From an uncultured Alistipes sp. (GTDB lineage: Bacteria > Bacteroidota > Bacteroidia > Bacteroidales > Rikenellaceae): DNA of 64,000 nucleotides. A program made the translations under genes and the position numbers. The DNA lies in contig CANQIF010000004.1 in the NCBI GenBank assembly GCA_947623965.1, positions 62,001-126,000 on the forward strand, written 5' to 3'. Positions 56,462-64,000 of the stretch are shown in pieces. Under the pieces are notes generated by a model. The model was not told where the DNA came from, searched no databases, and was given only the letters and a program-made list of their open reading frames with translations. Numbering within the stretch: position 1 is the first letter of the stretch; each line of letters starts with the position of its first letter.

Positions 56462-57185
56462 GTACCCCTTCGGGTGCGAATTCAACATTCCAAATTCCTA
56501 TTAAATACGCAAGCTCGGGGCGCAGCTTGTGGAACGGTGCGGGCATTCGTCCGGTGTTTTTCGGGACGCAGCTTGCGAAGGACGCGCGCGAGCAGACTTT
56601 CGGACGCGAGCAGCGGGCCTTCGCCGGGCGAAGCTGCGGCCCGCTGCGGCTTCGTTGAAGCCGCAAATTCAGCATTCAAAATTCAAGATTCAAAATTACA
56701 AAGGTCTGCCGAGCACGCTTGGGCTTACTTCCGGTTCGGGTCGCAGCCTGCGGAGGACGCATGTTCGGGTACGAACTGCGGGCCGCCGCCGCCCCAAGCT
56801 GCGGCCCGCCGGTCGCTGCGCGACCGATTCCGCGCAAAAAAACTGCGGCCGAGGAATGACGACACTTACAGAAAAGCGAGCAGCCTGCAGCTGCCAATTG
56901 TGGGCGAGGAATCACCAGCAAATTCGATCCCGAAGGGATCGGCAGCCCGCAGCCGCCCCCGGGCGGAGGGCTGCTCCTCTACGTCGCAGGCCCGTCCGCT
57001 CGGCTGCGGGCTCCTTTCAAACGGTTCGATGCCGTAGACATCGGCGGACCGCAGCCTCCCGGGCGCGGAGGCCCGCAACTCGCGTCCCGCAGGTCGGCTT
57101 CGAGCGTGCCCTCCGCAGGTTGCGAACGCCCGTAACGCTTCAGCGTCGCGGGCGTTCGTTCGCAAGGTACAGCCCGATTTTAATA
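56462..57185. repeat. Palindromic mosaic repeat island 16
   Basis: Forward first-type units at about 56560-56643 (GAAG/CTTC version) and 56740-56810, a partial one at 56516-56530, an inverted second-type unit at about 56942-57010 and an inverted first-type unit at about 57045-57125. Small hairpins: 56643-56663 (GCGGCTTCGTTGAAGCCGC), 56811-56825 (GGTCGCTGCGCGACC), 56924-56939 (GATCCCGAAGGGATC) and one near 57025 (GCCGTAGACATCGGC, imperfect). AT tract at about 56665-56700. Confidence 0.87.
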
Positions 57186-57279
57186 CATTTCTTTCATCTT
57201 GAATTTTTTAATTTGCAGCTTGGCGAAGCCGCACGAACTCTCCGAAAAAATGCCTATCTTGTGCGAAAATCGGATCCGT

Positions 57280-58185
57280 ATGAACGAATCGCATTTCCGC
57301 TGGCTGCTGGCGCTCCTCTGTTGGGCCCTCGTGTTGCCGGCTGTCGCCGCAAAGCCTCGGCAGCGGGGCTATCTCCCCGTGCCGGAGGGGCGTCTCTATT
57401 ACGAAAGTTACGGCGAGGGCGAGCCGCTCGTCTTCGTCCACGGCCATTCGCTCGACCGGCGGATGTGGCGCGAGCAGGTCGCGCACTTCGCCGACCGCTA
57501 CCAGGTGATCATCTACGACGCCCGCGGCTACGGCCGCTCCTCGGCGCAGCGCGAAGGGCTGCTCTTCACCCATGCCGACGATCTGGTCGCCCTGCTCGAC
57601 GGGCTCAGCATCGAGCGGGCCCACGTCGTGGGGCTCTCGATGGGGGGCTTCATCACGGGCGATCTGGTGGCCATGTATCCCGAGCGGCTTCTTTCGGCGA
57701 CCCTCTCTTCGGGCCATATCCGCTCGACGCCGAGCGTGCACGAGCCGATGACAACCGATGAGATCGCTGCCAAGGAGCAGGCGATCGCCGCCTTGCGTCA
57801 GCAGGGGGTGCGCCGGATGAAGCGGGAGTGGCACGCAAAGTTGATGGCGACGTGCGGTGCGGAGCGCGAGCGGATGCGGAAGCCGCTGTGGCGCATGATC
57901 CGTCGCTGGAGCGCCTGGCAGCCACTGCACCACGAGGTACATTGTTACTATGCCCGCGAGGCGATGCGCCGGCTGCAGGAGCGCCGGCCCGCCGTGCCGG
58001 TGCTCTTCCTCGACGGTCACGAACCCGGCAAGGGGCGCCCCGCCGAGCCGACCATGATGCGTTATCTGCCCGACAGCCGGCAGGTGGTGATCGACGACTG
58101 CGGCCACATGCTCAACATGGAGCGCCCCGAGGCCTACAACGAAGCGTTGGAGGCTTTTCTGCAACAAGTCGGGGGACCACGGTGA
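57280..58185 (+). CDS. Exported alpha/beta hydrolase
   Basis: The 301-residue product has an N-terminal signal helix (about residues 7-24, ending AVAAK) and a classic alpha/beta-hydrolase fold: VFVHGHSLDRRMW (oxyanion HG), YDARGYGRSS, the nucleophile elbow GLSMGG with Ser120, a helical cap, LFLDGHEPG with a candidate acid Asp, and DCGHMLNMERP with the catalytic His. The substrate is unknown. ATG 57280 is chosen because the signal follows; an earlier in-frame ATG at 57199 would include repeat-adjacent sequence. A near-consensus TATCTTGT lies at 57254. Confidence 0.85.
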   Translation: MNESHFRWLLALLCWALVLPAVAAKPRQRGYLPVPEGRLYYESYGEGEPLVFVHGHSLDRRMWREQVAHFADRYQVIIYDARGYGRSSAQREGLLFTHADDLVALLDGLSIERAHVVGLSMGGFITGDLVAMYPERLLSATLSSGHIRSTPSVHEPMTTDEIAAKEQAIAALRQQGVRRMKREWHAKLMATCGAERERMRKPLWRMIRRWSAWQPLHHEVHCYYAREAMRRLQERRPAVPVLFLDGHEPGKGRPAEPTMMRYLPDSRQVVIDDCGHMLNMERPEAYNEALEAFLQQVGGPR

Positions 58186-58316
58186 CACGGCTGCCCTGTC
58201 TGCAATAGGGCAACCGGACTGTCTTGCAATCGGTCCGCATTGGGGGAACCAGCCCGCACGGCCCGCATCGAGAGGCCCTGCAGGCGTGGCATAGCAGCGT
58301 GCTGCTACCATAAATA

Positions 58317-58360
58317 AGAAAGACCGTCTGGCAAGATATACTTGTCAGACGGTCTTTTTC
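58317..58360. terminator. Bidirectional terminator between hydrolase gene and kduD
   Basis: AAAGACCGTCTG and CAGACGGTCTTT form a 12-base stem extended by CAAG/CTTG, with T runs on the plus strand and A-rich flank that gives T on minus. It serves the convergent genes. Confidence 0.9.
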
Positions 58361-58379
58361 CGGTTGCGGACCGGCGGGC

Positions 58380-59174
58380 CTATTTGGGCTGCTTGCCGAT
58401 GTAGGCGAGAATACCGCCGTCGACGTAGAGCACGTGGCCGTTCACGAAGTCCGAAGCCTCCGAAGCAAGGAAGACGGCGGGACCCATCAGATCCTCGGGC
58501 GTACCCCAGCGGGCTGCGGGGGTCTTGGCGACGATGAAGGCGTCGAACGGATGGCGCGAACCGTCAGCCTGACGCTCGCGCAACGGGGCGGTCTGGGGCG
58601 TGGCGATGTAGCCCGGGCCGATACCGTTGCACTGGATGTTGTATTCGCCGTACTCCGAGGCGATGTTGCGGGTCAGCATCTTCAGACCGCCCTTGGCGGC
58701 TGCATAAGCCGACACGGTCTCGCGGCCGAGCTCCGACATCATCGAGCAGATGTTGATGATCTTGCCCTTGCCCTTCTTGATCATCGAGGGAATGACCGCC
58801 TTCGATACGATGAAAGGTGCGTTAAGATCGACGTCGATCACCTGGCGGAATTCGGAAGCTTTCATCTCGACCATCGGAATGCGCTTGATGATACCGGCGT
58901 TGTTGACCAGAATATCGATCGTGCCGACCTCTTTCTCGATGCGAGCGACCATGGCGTTCACCTGCTCCTCGTCCGTGACGTCGCAGACGTAACCGTGGGC
59001 CTCGATGCCCTTCTCCTTGTAGGAGGCCAGCCCCTTGTCAACCAGCTCCTGTTTGATGTCGTTGAAGACGATCTTGGCGCCCTGGGCGGCATAGGCCGTC
59101 GCAATGGCGAAACCGATACCGTAAGATGCACCCGTTACCAGCGCTACCTTACCTTCCAGTGAAAAATTGACCAT
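58380..59174 (-). CDS. kduD: SDR oxidoreductase, KduD / gluconate 5-dehydrogenase type
   Basis: The 264-residue short-chain dehydrogenase has TGASYGIGFAIA (NAD binding), NNAGI, the catalytic Ser region ICSMMSELG and YAAAKGG (Tyr and Lys), and GPGYIATPQT. It is closest to 2-deoxy-D-gluconate 3-dehydrogenase (KduD) and gluconate 5-dehydrogenase, which cannot be separated by motif. kduI lies upstream on the same strand, so KduD, reducing or oxidising 3-deoxy-hexulosonate intermediates from pectin or glycosaminoglycan uronates, is the better call. Confidence 0.85.
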   Translation of the reverse strand: MVNFSLEGKVALVTGASYGIGFAIATAYAAQGAKIVFNDIKQELVDKGLASYKEKGIEAHGYVCDVTDEEQVNAMVARIEKEVGTIDILVNNAGIIKRIPMVEMKASEFRQVIDVDLNAPFIVSKAVIPSMIKKGKGKIINICSMMSELGRETVSAYAAAKGGLKMLTRNIASEYGEYNIQCNGIGPGYIATPQTAPLRERQADGSRHPFDAFIVAKTPAARWGTPEDLMGPAVFLASEASDFVNGHVLYVDGGILAYIGKQPK

Positions 59175-59269
59175 AGTTTTTCGGTTTAATAGTTAAACGT
59201 TTTTGTTCTCAGTTTTACAATCGCCCTGCGGGTGAGGGCGCTTCGCATTGCGCTCCGAGGTTCCTCGCA

Positions 59270-59605
59270 GTTCGGGGCGCAGCCTGCGGAGGTCGCCAGC
59301 GACGCCAAGGAGTTGCGGGCCTCCGCCCGGCGGAGGCTGCGGCCCGCACGGTCCTAACGGACCGATCCTAATTCAAAGCAGTCCCGCAGCCAAGCGGATG
59401 GGCCTGCGACCATAAGGAGCAGCCCTCCGCCCGGGGGCGGCTGCGGGCTGCCGGTCGCTCCGCGACCGAATTTACAGACAATCATTCCGCCAAAATAGGC
59501 GGCTGCGGGCTACTGGTCGTTGTGCGACCGAACCTTTCGGCACCCGCCACACCCCATTTTTACGGCTGCGAGCTGCCGGTCCTGACGGACCGAAACAACA
59601 CCGCA
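59270..59605. repeat. Palindromic mosaic repeat island 17, between kduI and kduD
   Basis: A forward first-type unit (about 59274-59350), GGTCCTAACGGACC (about 59351-59364), a forward second-type unit (about 59382-59450), GGTCGCTCCGCGACC (about 59453-59467), then two hairpin/GCTGC stretches ending with GGTCCTGACGGACC (about 59578-59591). Confidence 0.87.
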
Positions 59606-59652
59606 GACGTCGAAGCCGCCGCAAGCCCCCGCGAATGAGGACCGCCGCCGGA

Positions 59653-60495
59653 CTACTTCAGATCCGTGATCTTCGAGAAGTCCTGGTCGCCGTAGTCGAG
59701 GTTCTCGCCGCCCATACCCCAAATAAAGGTATAGTTGTGCGTGGCGGCGGCGCTGTGGATCGACCACTCGGGCGAGAGGACGGCCTGGTCGCCCTTCATC
59801 CAGATGTGGCGCGTCTCATCGACCTCGCCCATCAGGTGGCAGACAGCGTGCTCCTCGGGCACCTCGAAGTAGAAATAGGCCTCCATGCGGCGCGAGTGCA
59901 CGTGGGCCGGCATCGTGTTCCAGACGCTGCCCGTAGCCAGCTCGGTCATACCCATCTGCAGCTGGCAGGTCGGCAGCACCTGGTTGACGAGCATCTTGTT
60001 GATGTTGCGCTCGTTCGATCCCTCGAGCGAACCCATGTGAGCCACGACGGCTTCGGCCTTCGTCACCTTCTTGTCGGGATAGCTGCAATGGGCCGTCGTC
60101 GAGTTGAAGTAGAACTTCGCGGGGCTGGCGGCGTCGAGGCTCTCGAAGGTGACCTCGCGGTCGCCCGAGCCGAGGTAGAGCGCCTCCTTGTAGCCGAGCT
60201 CGTAGACGGCATCGCCGGCTTTCACGCGGCCCTTGCCGCCGACGTTGAAGATACCCAGCTCGCGGCGGGTCAGGAAGCAGGGCGCCTTCAGCGGATCGAT
60301 CGCCTCGAGCTTCAGCACCTCGCCCACAGGCATAGCGCCGCCGACGATCATGCGGTCGTACATCGAGTAGACCATGTTCACCTCATTGGCTGCAAAGACC
60401 TTCTCGATCAAAAAATCGCGGCGCAGACGCGCCGTGTCGTAATGCTTCGCATCTTCGGGATGCGCGGCATAGCGTACTTCGTAGTTGGTTTTCAT
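59653..60495 (-). CDS. kduI: 5-dehydro-4-deoxy-D-glucuronate isomerase
   Basis: Isomerises 4-deoxy-5-hexosulose-uronate, the product of unsaturated uronate release from pectin or host glycosaminoglycans. The 280-residue cupin enzyme begins YEVRYAAHPEDAKHYDT and shows the zinc ligands in PAHVHSRRMEAYFYFE (two His and Glu) plus a later His in WSIHSAAATHNYTFIWGMGGEN. It has a near-ideal promoter. kduD is 478 bases downstream with repeat island 17 between them. Confidence 0.96.
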   Translation of the reverse strand: MKTNYEVRYAAHPEDAKHYDTARLRRDFLIEKVFAANEVNMVYSMYDRMIVGGAMPVGEVLKLEAIDPLKAPCFLTRRELGIFNVGGKGRVKAGDAVYELGYKEALYLGSGDREVTFESLDAASPAKFYFNSTTAHCSYPDKKVTKAEAVVAHMGSLEGSNERNINKMLVNQVLPTCQLQMGMTELATGSVWNTMPAHVHSRRMEAYFYFEVPEEHAVCHLMGEVDETRHIWMKGDQAVLSPEWSIHSAAATHNYTFIWGMGGENLDYGDQDFSKITDLK

Positions 60496-60566
60496 CTTTT
60501 TCGTTGGTTGTTAGATCGTTGCTTGTTCTGTTCGCTCTTGCGGAGCCTTCCCCCGCAAGATTCTAA

Positions 60567-60597
60567 CAAAGTTACGCAAAGGTTTTCGAAATTCAAA
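60567..60597 (-). promoter_or_regulatory. kduI promoter
   Basis: Minus-strand TTTG (60594-60597), 19 bases, then TAACTTTG (60567-60574). The leader is about 70 bases. Confidence 0.85.
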
Positions 60598-60733
60598 ACG
60601 TTTATCCGGAAAATCGCAGCGAATCCGGAGCGTTCCTTCCGTTCTTTTTATAACAGCCGGCTCCGTTTCGGAAGTGCGTCTCCGATCGGCCGGACCGATC
60701 GCTTCCGGCCGGCAGGAGCTGTCGGCGCGGCGT

Positions 60734-61405
60734 CTACCGCAGCGAATTCATGCGGATCGAGGCCTTGACCAAGGCAAGGGCGCGGATGCGGCCGACGGCC
60801 ACCTCCTTGTCGGCGTGATGGGGGTTCTGGCTGACGAGCTTGACGTACCCTTCGCGTTCGGACTTCTGGATGTATTTCACCGTGACGTACTCTTCGCCGT
60901 CGAGGTCGATCGAGAGCAGATACATGTCGCCCCAGAAAATATCCTCGATATGCTGGAGCTGCTTGTAAAGGACGATGTCGCCGCTCTTGAGCAGCGGGTA
61001 CATCGAGTCGCCCACGATGTAGATCGCCCCGTCGCACTTCGGCAGGTTGGGAATATGGATGTAGTTGATCGGCTTCTGCTCCTCCTGCCGCGCGAAGAGC
61101 GGTACGAGCCCGGCAGTCCCCTCGATCGAGTAGAGCGGAACGCTCTGCATCGGCAGCGAGGCGTCGGTGCGGTGCATGAAGGCCTGCAGGTCGGGTTCGG
61201 CGTTGAACATCGCCCCGCGCCCCTCTTCGAGCCACTCGGGGTTGACGTTCAATTCCTGAACCAGGATGTTGCGGTTGCGGGTCGAGAGGCCCGCCTTGCC
61301 CGTTTCGATCATCGAGAGGGCCGCCTTTCCGATGCCAAGACGCTGTGCGAGTTGCTCTTGCGTCATCCCGAGCTGTTTCCGTATCAATTTTACCCGTTCG
61401 TTCAT
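60734..61405 (-). CDS. CI/LexA-like repressor with XRE HTH and S24 peptidase domains
   Basis: The 223-residue product joins a Cro/C1 helix-turn-helix (residues 5-60, MTQEQLAQRLGIGKAALSMIE) to an S24 self-cleaving domain. The catalytic dyad is visible: GDSMYPLL with Ser134 and YVTVKYI with Lys177. TAG at 97-99 offers a possible Ala-Gly cleavage site. Such proteins are phage or mobile-element repressors that fall after DNA damage. It faces a small gene across a palindromic operator, and a terminase gene lies 1.8 kb away, all hinting at a prophage edge. Confidence 0.9.
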   Translation of the reverse strand: MNERVKLIRKQLGMTQEQLAQRLGIGKAALSMIETGKAGLSTRNRNILVQELNVNPEWLEEGRGAMFNAEPDLQAFMHRTDASLPMQSVPLYSIEGTAGLVPLFARQEEQKPINYIHIPNLPKCDGAIYIVGDSMYPLLKSGDIVLYKQLQHIEDIFWGDMYLLSIDLDGEEYVTVKYIQKSEREGYVKLVSQNPHHADKEVAVGRIRALALVKASIRMNSLR

Positions 61406-61451
61406 GGATTGCTTATTGGAAAAAACGATATAAAAAATAGAACGTAATTGA

Positions 61452-61480
61452 TCAAAAATACAATTTTTGAACTATCTTTG
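61452..61480. promoter_or_regulatory. Divergent promoters and palindromic operator of the CI-like switch
   Basis: TCAAAAAT (61452-61459) and ATTTTTGA (61463-61470) form a perfect palindrome around ACA. Its left arm overlaps a minus-strand TATTTTTG box (61453-61460) that would serve the repressor gene, and 2 bases to its right lies a plus-strand TATCTTTG (61473-61480) for the small gene. A second minus-strand box, TAACTTTG, lies at 61487-61494. Confidence 0.7.
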
Positions 61481-61546
61481 TCGCTGCAAAGTTAAACAAT
61501 TTATTTCAAACTCCGATCCGTTTTTCGACAAAAAAACGCATTTTCA

Positions 61547-61834
61547 ATGATTTATTCCGTTTCATCCGAATTGTACGAAGAGGTTCAACGCCGCTTGGTG
61601 GAGCAGATCGCCGACCGCGGTTATTTTTCGGGCTCCGTCGCTTTCACCTTCGAAGGGATGGCCTGCCGGTTAGTCGTCTCGTGCTTCGTCCGGCGGCGGC
61701 ACGTCGTCAGCCCCGAGGGCGAGGCCGATCCCGTGTCGGACCTGGTGCCCGTCTGGTGGGAGTTCCACACAACGGATGCCGAGGCCGAGCGGCTCAACGA
61801 CTTCTCCTTCGAGGAGCTGCGCGCCTGCATCTAA
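61547..61834 (+). CDS. Small protein of unknown function opposite the CI-like repressor
   Basis: The 95-residue product (MIYSVSSELYEEVQRRLVEQ at its start) has an N-terminal amphipathic helix, a beta-rich middle (SGSVAFTFEGMACRLVVSCFVRR) and a second helix, with a WWEFHTTDAEAERLNDFSFEEL tail. No family is recognised. Its promoter touches the palindromic operator, so the CI-like repressor probably controls it. A clear intrinsic terminator ends it about 105 bases downstream, making it a single-gene unit. Confidence 0.7.
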   Translation: MIYSVSSELYEEVQRRLVEQIADRGYFSGSVAFTFEGMACRLVVSCFVRRRHVVSPEGEADPVSDLVPVWWEFHTTDAEAERLNDFSFEELRACI

Positions 61835-61939
61835 AGGCATTTGCGGCCTCGGACAACGCATTCCGACGGGTGCGGCGACACCCCCGAGGCCTCCTCTTCG
61901 ATCGGCTCCGCCCGCCGCGTCGCCGCGCATGGGAGCCTG

Positions 61940-61972
61940 CGGGTCCGCCGTTTTCGGCGGGCCCGTTTTTTA
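61940..61972 (+). terminator. Intrinsic terminator
   Basis: CGGGTCCGCCG and CGGCGGGCCCG form an 11-base stem with one G-T pair around TTTT, followed by six T. Confidence 0.9.
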
Positions 61973-61984
61973 TGGGGAGGCACG

Positions 61985-63090
61985 ATTTAGAATTCAAAAT
62001 TTAAAATTAAAAATTAAAAATTAAAAATTCAGAATCACAAGTTCGGGCCGCGGCCTGCGGAGAGCACGCTAAGGTCAGCTACGAGCTGCGGGATCGATTT
62101 TGCCTGCGGCATAGCCCGCAGCCGGGCGGACGGGCCTGCAACGTAGAGGAGCAGCCCTCCGCCCAGGGGCGGCTGCGGGCTGCTGCGACTTCTTGCGAAG
62201 CCGCAAATTTACCATTCAACATTAAATTCGGGCTGCAGCTTGCGAAGGGCGCGCACGAGCGGACCTGCGGGACGCGAGCTGCGGGCCTCCGCCGGGCGAA
62301 GCTGCGGCCCGCTGCGGTTCCTTGCCGGAACCGCAAATTCAATATTCAAAATGATGGAATTGGATTGCAGCTTGCGGCCCGCCGATGTCTGACGGCATCG
62401 GAATCGGCTTAAAACATGCCCGCAGCCGAGCGGACGGGTGTGCGACGTAGAGGAGCAGCCCTCCGCCCAGGGGCGGCTGCGGGCTGCGGCGACTTCTTGC
62501 GAAGCCGCAAATCTGCCATTCAACATTAAATTCGGGCTGCAGCTTGCGGAGCGCACGCATGTTCGGGTACGAACTGCGGGCCTCCGCCGCCGGGAGGCTG
62601 CGGCCCGCTCGGCCTTTTCAAGGCCGAAATTCATGATTCAAAATTCAAGATTCAAAATTAAAAGGGTCTGCCGGTGCACTTGGGTCTATATTCCAATTCG
62701 GGCTGCAGCCTGCGGAGGTCGCACACGACTGTTAAGGAGCTGCGGGCCTCCGCTGCCGGGAGGCTGCGGCCCGCTCGGCCTTTGCAAGGCCGAAATTCAT
62801 GATTCAAAATTCAAGATTCAAAATTAAATGGGCTTGCAAGGCTCTTGGGCCTTCAATCTGATTCGGGCAGCAGCCTGCGGAGCGCACGCAGATTCGGATA
62901 CGAACTGCGGGCCTCCGCTGCCGGGAGGCTGCGGCCCGCTCGGTCCTACGGACCGATCCGAAATCAGGACAAGCCCGCTACCGAGCGGACGGGCCTGCGA
63001 CGTAGAGGAGCAGCCCTCCGCCCGGGGGCAGCTGCGGGCTGCCGGTCCTGACGGACCGAAACAACACTGCGGCCCGCCAACCTTGAGAAA
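61985..63090. repeat. Palindromic mosaic repeat island 18 (longest)
   Basis: About 1.1 kb separating the small phage-switch gene from the terminase gene. It opens with an AT tract AAATTAAAAATTAAAAATTA (about 62002-62021). Forward first-type units at about 62228-62310, 62533-62605, 62699-62772 and 62865-62940; second-type units at about 62117-62180, 62418-62483 and 62974-63043. Small hairpins: 62186-62203 (GCGACTTCTTGCGAAG..GC), near 62313-62335, near 62610-62628 (GGCCTTTTCAAGGCC), near 62776-62793 (GGCCTTTGCAAGGCC), 62942-62954 (GGTCCTACGGACC) and 63044-63057 (GGTCCTGACGGACC). Nothing resembling a terminase small subunit is present. Confidence 0.87.
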
Positions 63091-63166
63091 GATCCATTCC
63101 CAACCTGCAGAACCAATCGAAGCCCCCTCTTTTTTTCGAACCCTTTATTCCTTTTACCTATTACCT

Positions 63167-64000
63167 ATGAATCCAGCAACCGTTTCTTTTTCCGATTTCG
63201 CGCTCGCGGTCTATCCGTTTCTTGAGCTGCACCCGTTCCACCGCACCTATTACCGCCTGCTCGAAGCCTTCGCCGAGGGGCGCATCCGCCGCCTCATCAT
63301 CACCATGCCGCCCCAGCACGGCAAGAGCGTCGGCGCCACGACCCTGCTGCCCGCCTATCTGCTGGGGCTCGATCCCGACTGTCGGATCGCAATCGCCTCC
63401 TACTCGGGGATGCTCGCCTCGAAGTTCAACCGGCGTGTGCAGCGCATCCTCGAATCGCGCGAATACGGCGCCCTCTTTCCCGAGACCACCATCAAATGCG
63501 GCACGAAGCCGGCAGGCTACATCCGCACGGCCGACGAGGTGGAGATCATCGGGCGCCGCGGTTCGCTGCTCTCAGTGGGGCGCGAGGGGTCGCTCACGGG
63601 CAACCGGGTCGATTGTTTCATCCTCGACGACCTCTACAAAGATGCCTTGGAGGCCCACTCGCCCCTTGTGCGGGAGAATTGCTGGGAGTGGTACACCTCG
63701 GTCGTCCGCACACGCATGCACAACCGTTCGCGCGAGCTCATCGTCTTCACGCGCTGGCACGAGGAGGATCTGATCGGCCGGCTGCGGAAGCTCGAGCCCT
63801 GCGTCGATCTGACCGCGTGGTCGCAGCTGGAGACAATCCCCGCGGACACGTGGCTGCACCTGAATTTCGAGGCGCTGAAAACCTCGGCACCGACCGAGAT
63901 CGACCCCCGTGCGCCCGGCGAGGCTCTATGGGAGGAGCAGCAGGGAGCGGCGTTGCTGCTGCGCAAACGGCAGCTCGATCCGCTGCAATTCGAGGCGATG
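63167..64000 (+). CDS. Phage terminase large subunit, N-terminal part
   Basis: The frame starts at ATG 63167 and is still open at the window end, giving 278 residues of a terminase ATPase-nuclease. Walker A is MPPQHGKS at 47-54, Walker B FILDDLYKD at 151-159 and the coupling motif VFTRWHEEDLIGRL at 193-206. The nuclease domain lies beyond the window. TerL pumps DNA into phage capsids. The usual terminase small-subunit gene is not found upstream; a host-type repeat island lies there instead. No good promoter was found in the 76 bases between island and start. Confidence 0.9.
   Translation, partial: MNPATVSFSDFALAVYPFLELHPFHRTYYRLLEAFAEGRIRRLIITMPPQHGKSVGATTLLPAYLLGLDPDCRIAIASYSGMLASKFNRRVQRILESREYGALFPETTIKCGTKPAGYIRTADEVEIIGRRGSLLSVGREGSLTGNRVDCFILDDLYKDALEAHSPLVRENCWEWYTSVVRTRMHNRSRELIVFTRWHEEDLIGRLRKLEPCVDLTAWSQLETIPADTWLHLNFEALKTSAPTEIDPRAPGEALWEEQQGAALLLRKRQLDPLQFEAM

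Overview
The window reads as chromosome of a GC-rich member of the Bacteroidota, most likely Alistipes or a close Rikenellaceae relative. Evidence: many genes are preceded by the Bacteroidota -7 promoter box TAnnTTTG, several with TTTG exactly 19 bases upstream. The gene content fits a gut anaerobe: a fused gamma-alpha 2-oxoacid:ferredoxin oxidoreductase with its beta subunit, kduI/kduD uronate genes, an exact OxyR, and DUF4831, DUF456 and DUF4153-type proteins. The genus is an inference; the phylum is well supported. No rRNA, tRNA, CRISPR array, transposase or integrase was seen.

Layout. 1-7.3 kb: end of a low-complexity surface-type protein, radA, a short-chain dehydrogenase lacking its catalytic tyrosine, a thioredoxin, zupT, a Na/Ca exchanger, and a membrane-protein/XRE pair. 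7.9-19.2 kb: rmuC (-), rpe, an ABC-F ATPase, rlmB, a DUF4153-like protein, a YgjP-type metallopeptidase, panC-panD. 20.2-43 kb (almost all -): gltX, SIMPL protein, ychF, korB-korA, tsf, rpsB, rpsI, rplM, M48 protease, ahcY, a standalone riboflavin kinase, an AI-2E transporter, psd, cdsA, ftsH, rsfS, oxyR. 43-58 kb: trpS, a CLC channel, M16 protease and DUF456 (-), then a + run of YbbR-like, coaE, folP, lolD-like, trmN6-like, DUF4831, an AlkD-like candidate and a lipase-fold hydrolase. 58-64 kb: kduD and kduI (-), a CI/LexA-type repressor facing a small unknown gene across a palindromic operator, and the start of a phage terminase large subunit that runs off the window.

The most striking feature is what lies between the genes. 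Nearly every gap longer than about 300 bases (18 islands, roughly 10.6 kb, about one sixth of the window) is filled with one family of mosaic palindromic elements in both orientations. Each island chains 70-90 base imperfect hairpins (outer arms around GCAGCCTGCGGAG / CTCCGC...GGCTGCGG), small 12-20 base hairpins whose stems change from copy to copy but always stay self-complementary, and AT-rich TTCAAAATT tracts. Both the small hairpin and the outer stem covary, so structure rather than sequence seems to be kept. The islands abut or overlap stop codons, sit in tandem, convergent and divergent gaps alike, and encode no plausible protein.

A second, distinct repeat carries promoters: units of about 74 bases, each holding TATCTTTG, stand in tandem in front of rsfS and in front of the YbbR-like gene, and also contain a variable inner hairpin. 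Together these make the intergenic space the best candidate for an undescribed system here. Its function cannot be read from this window alone.
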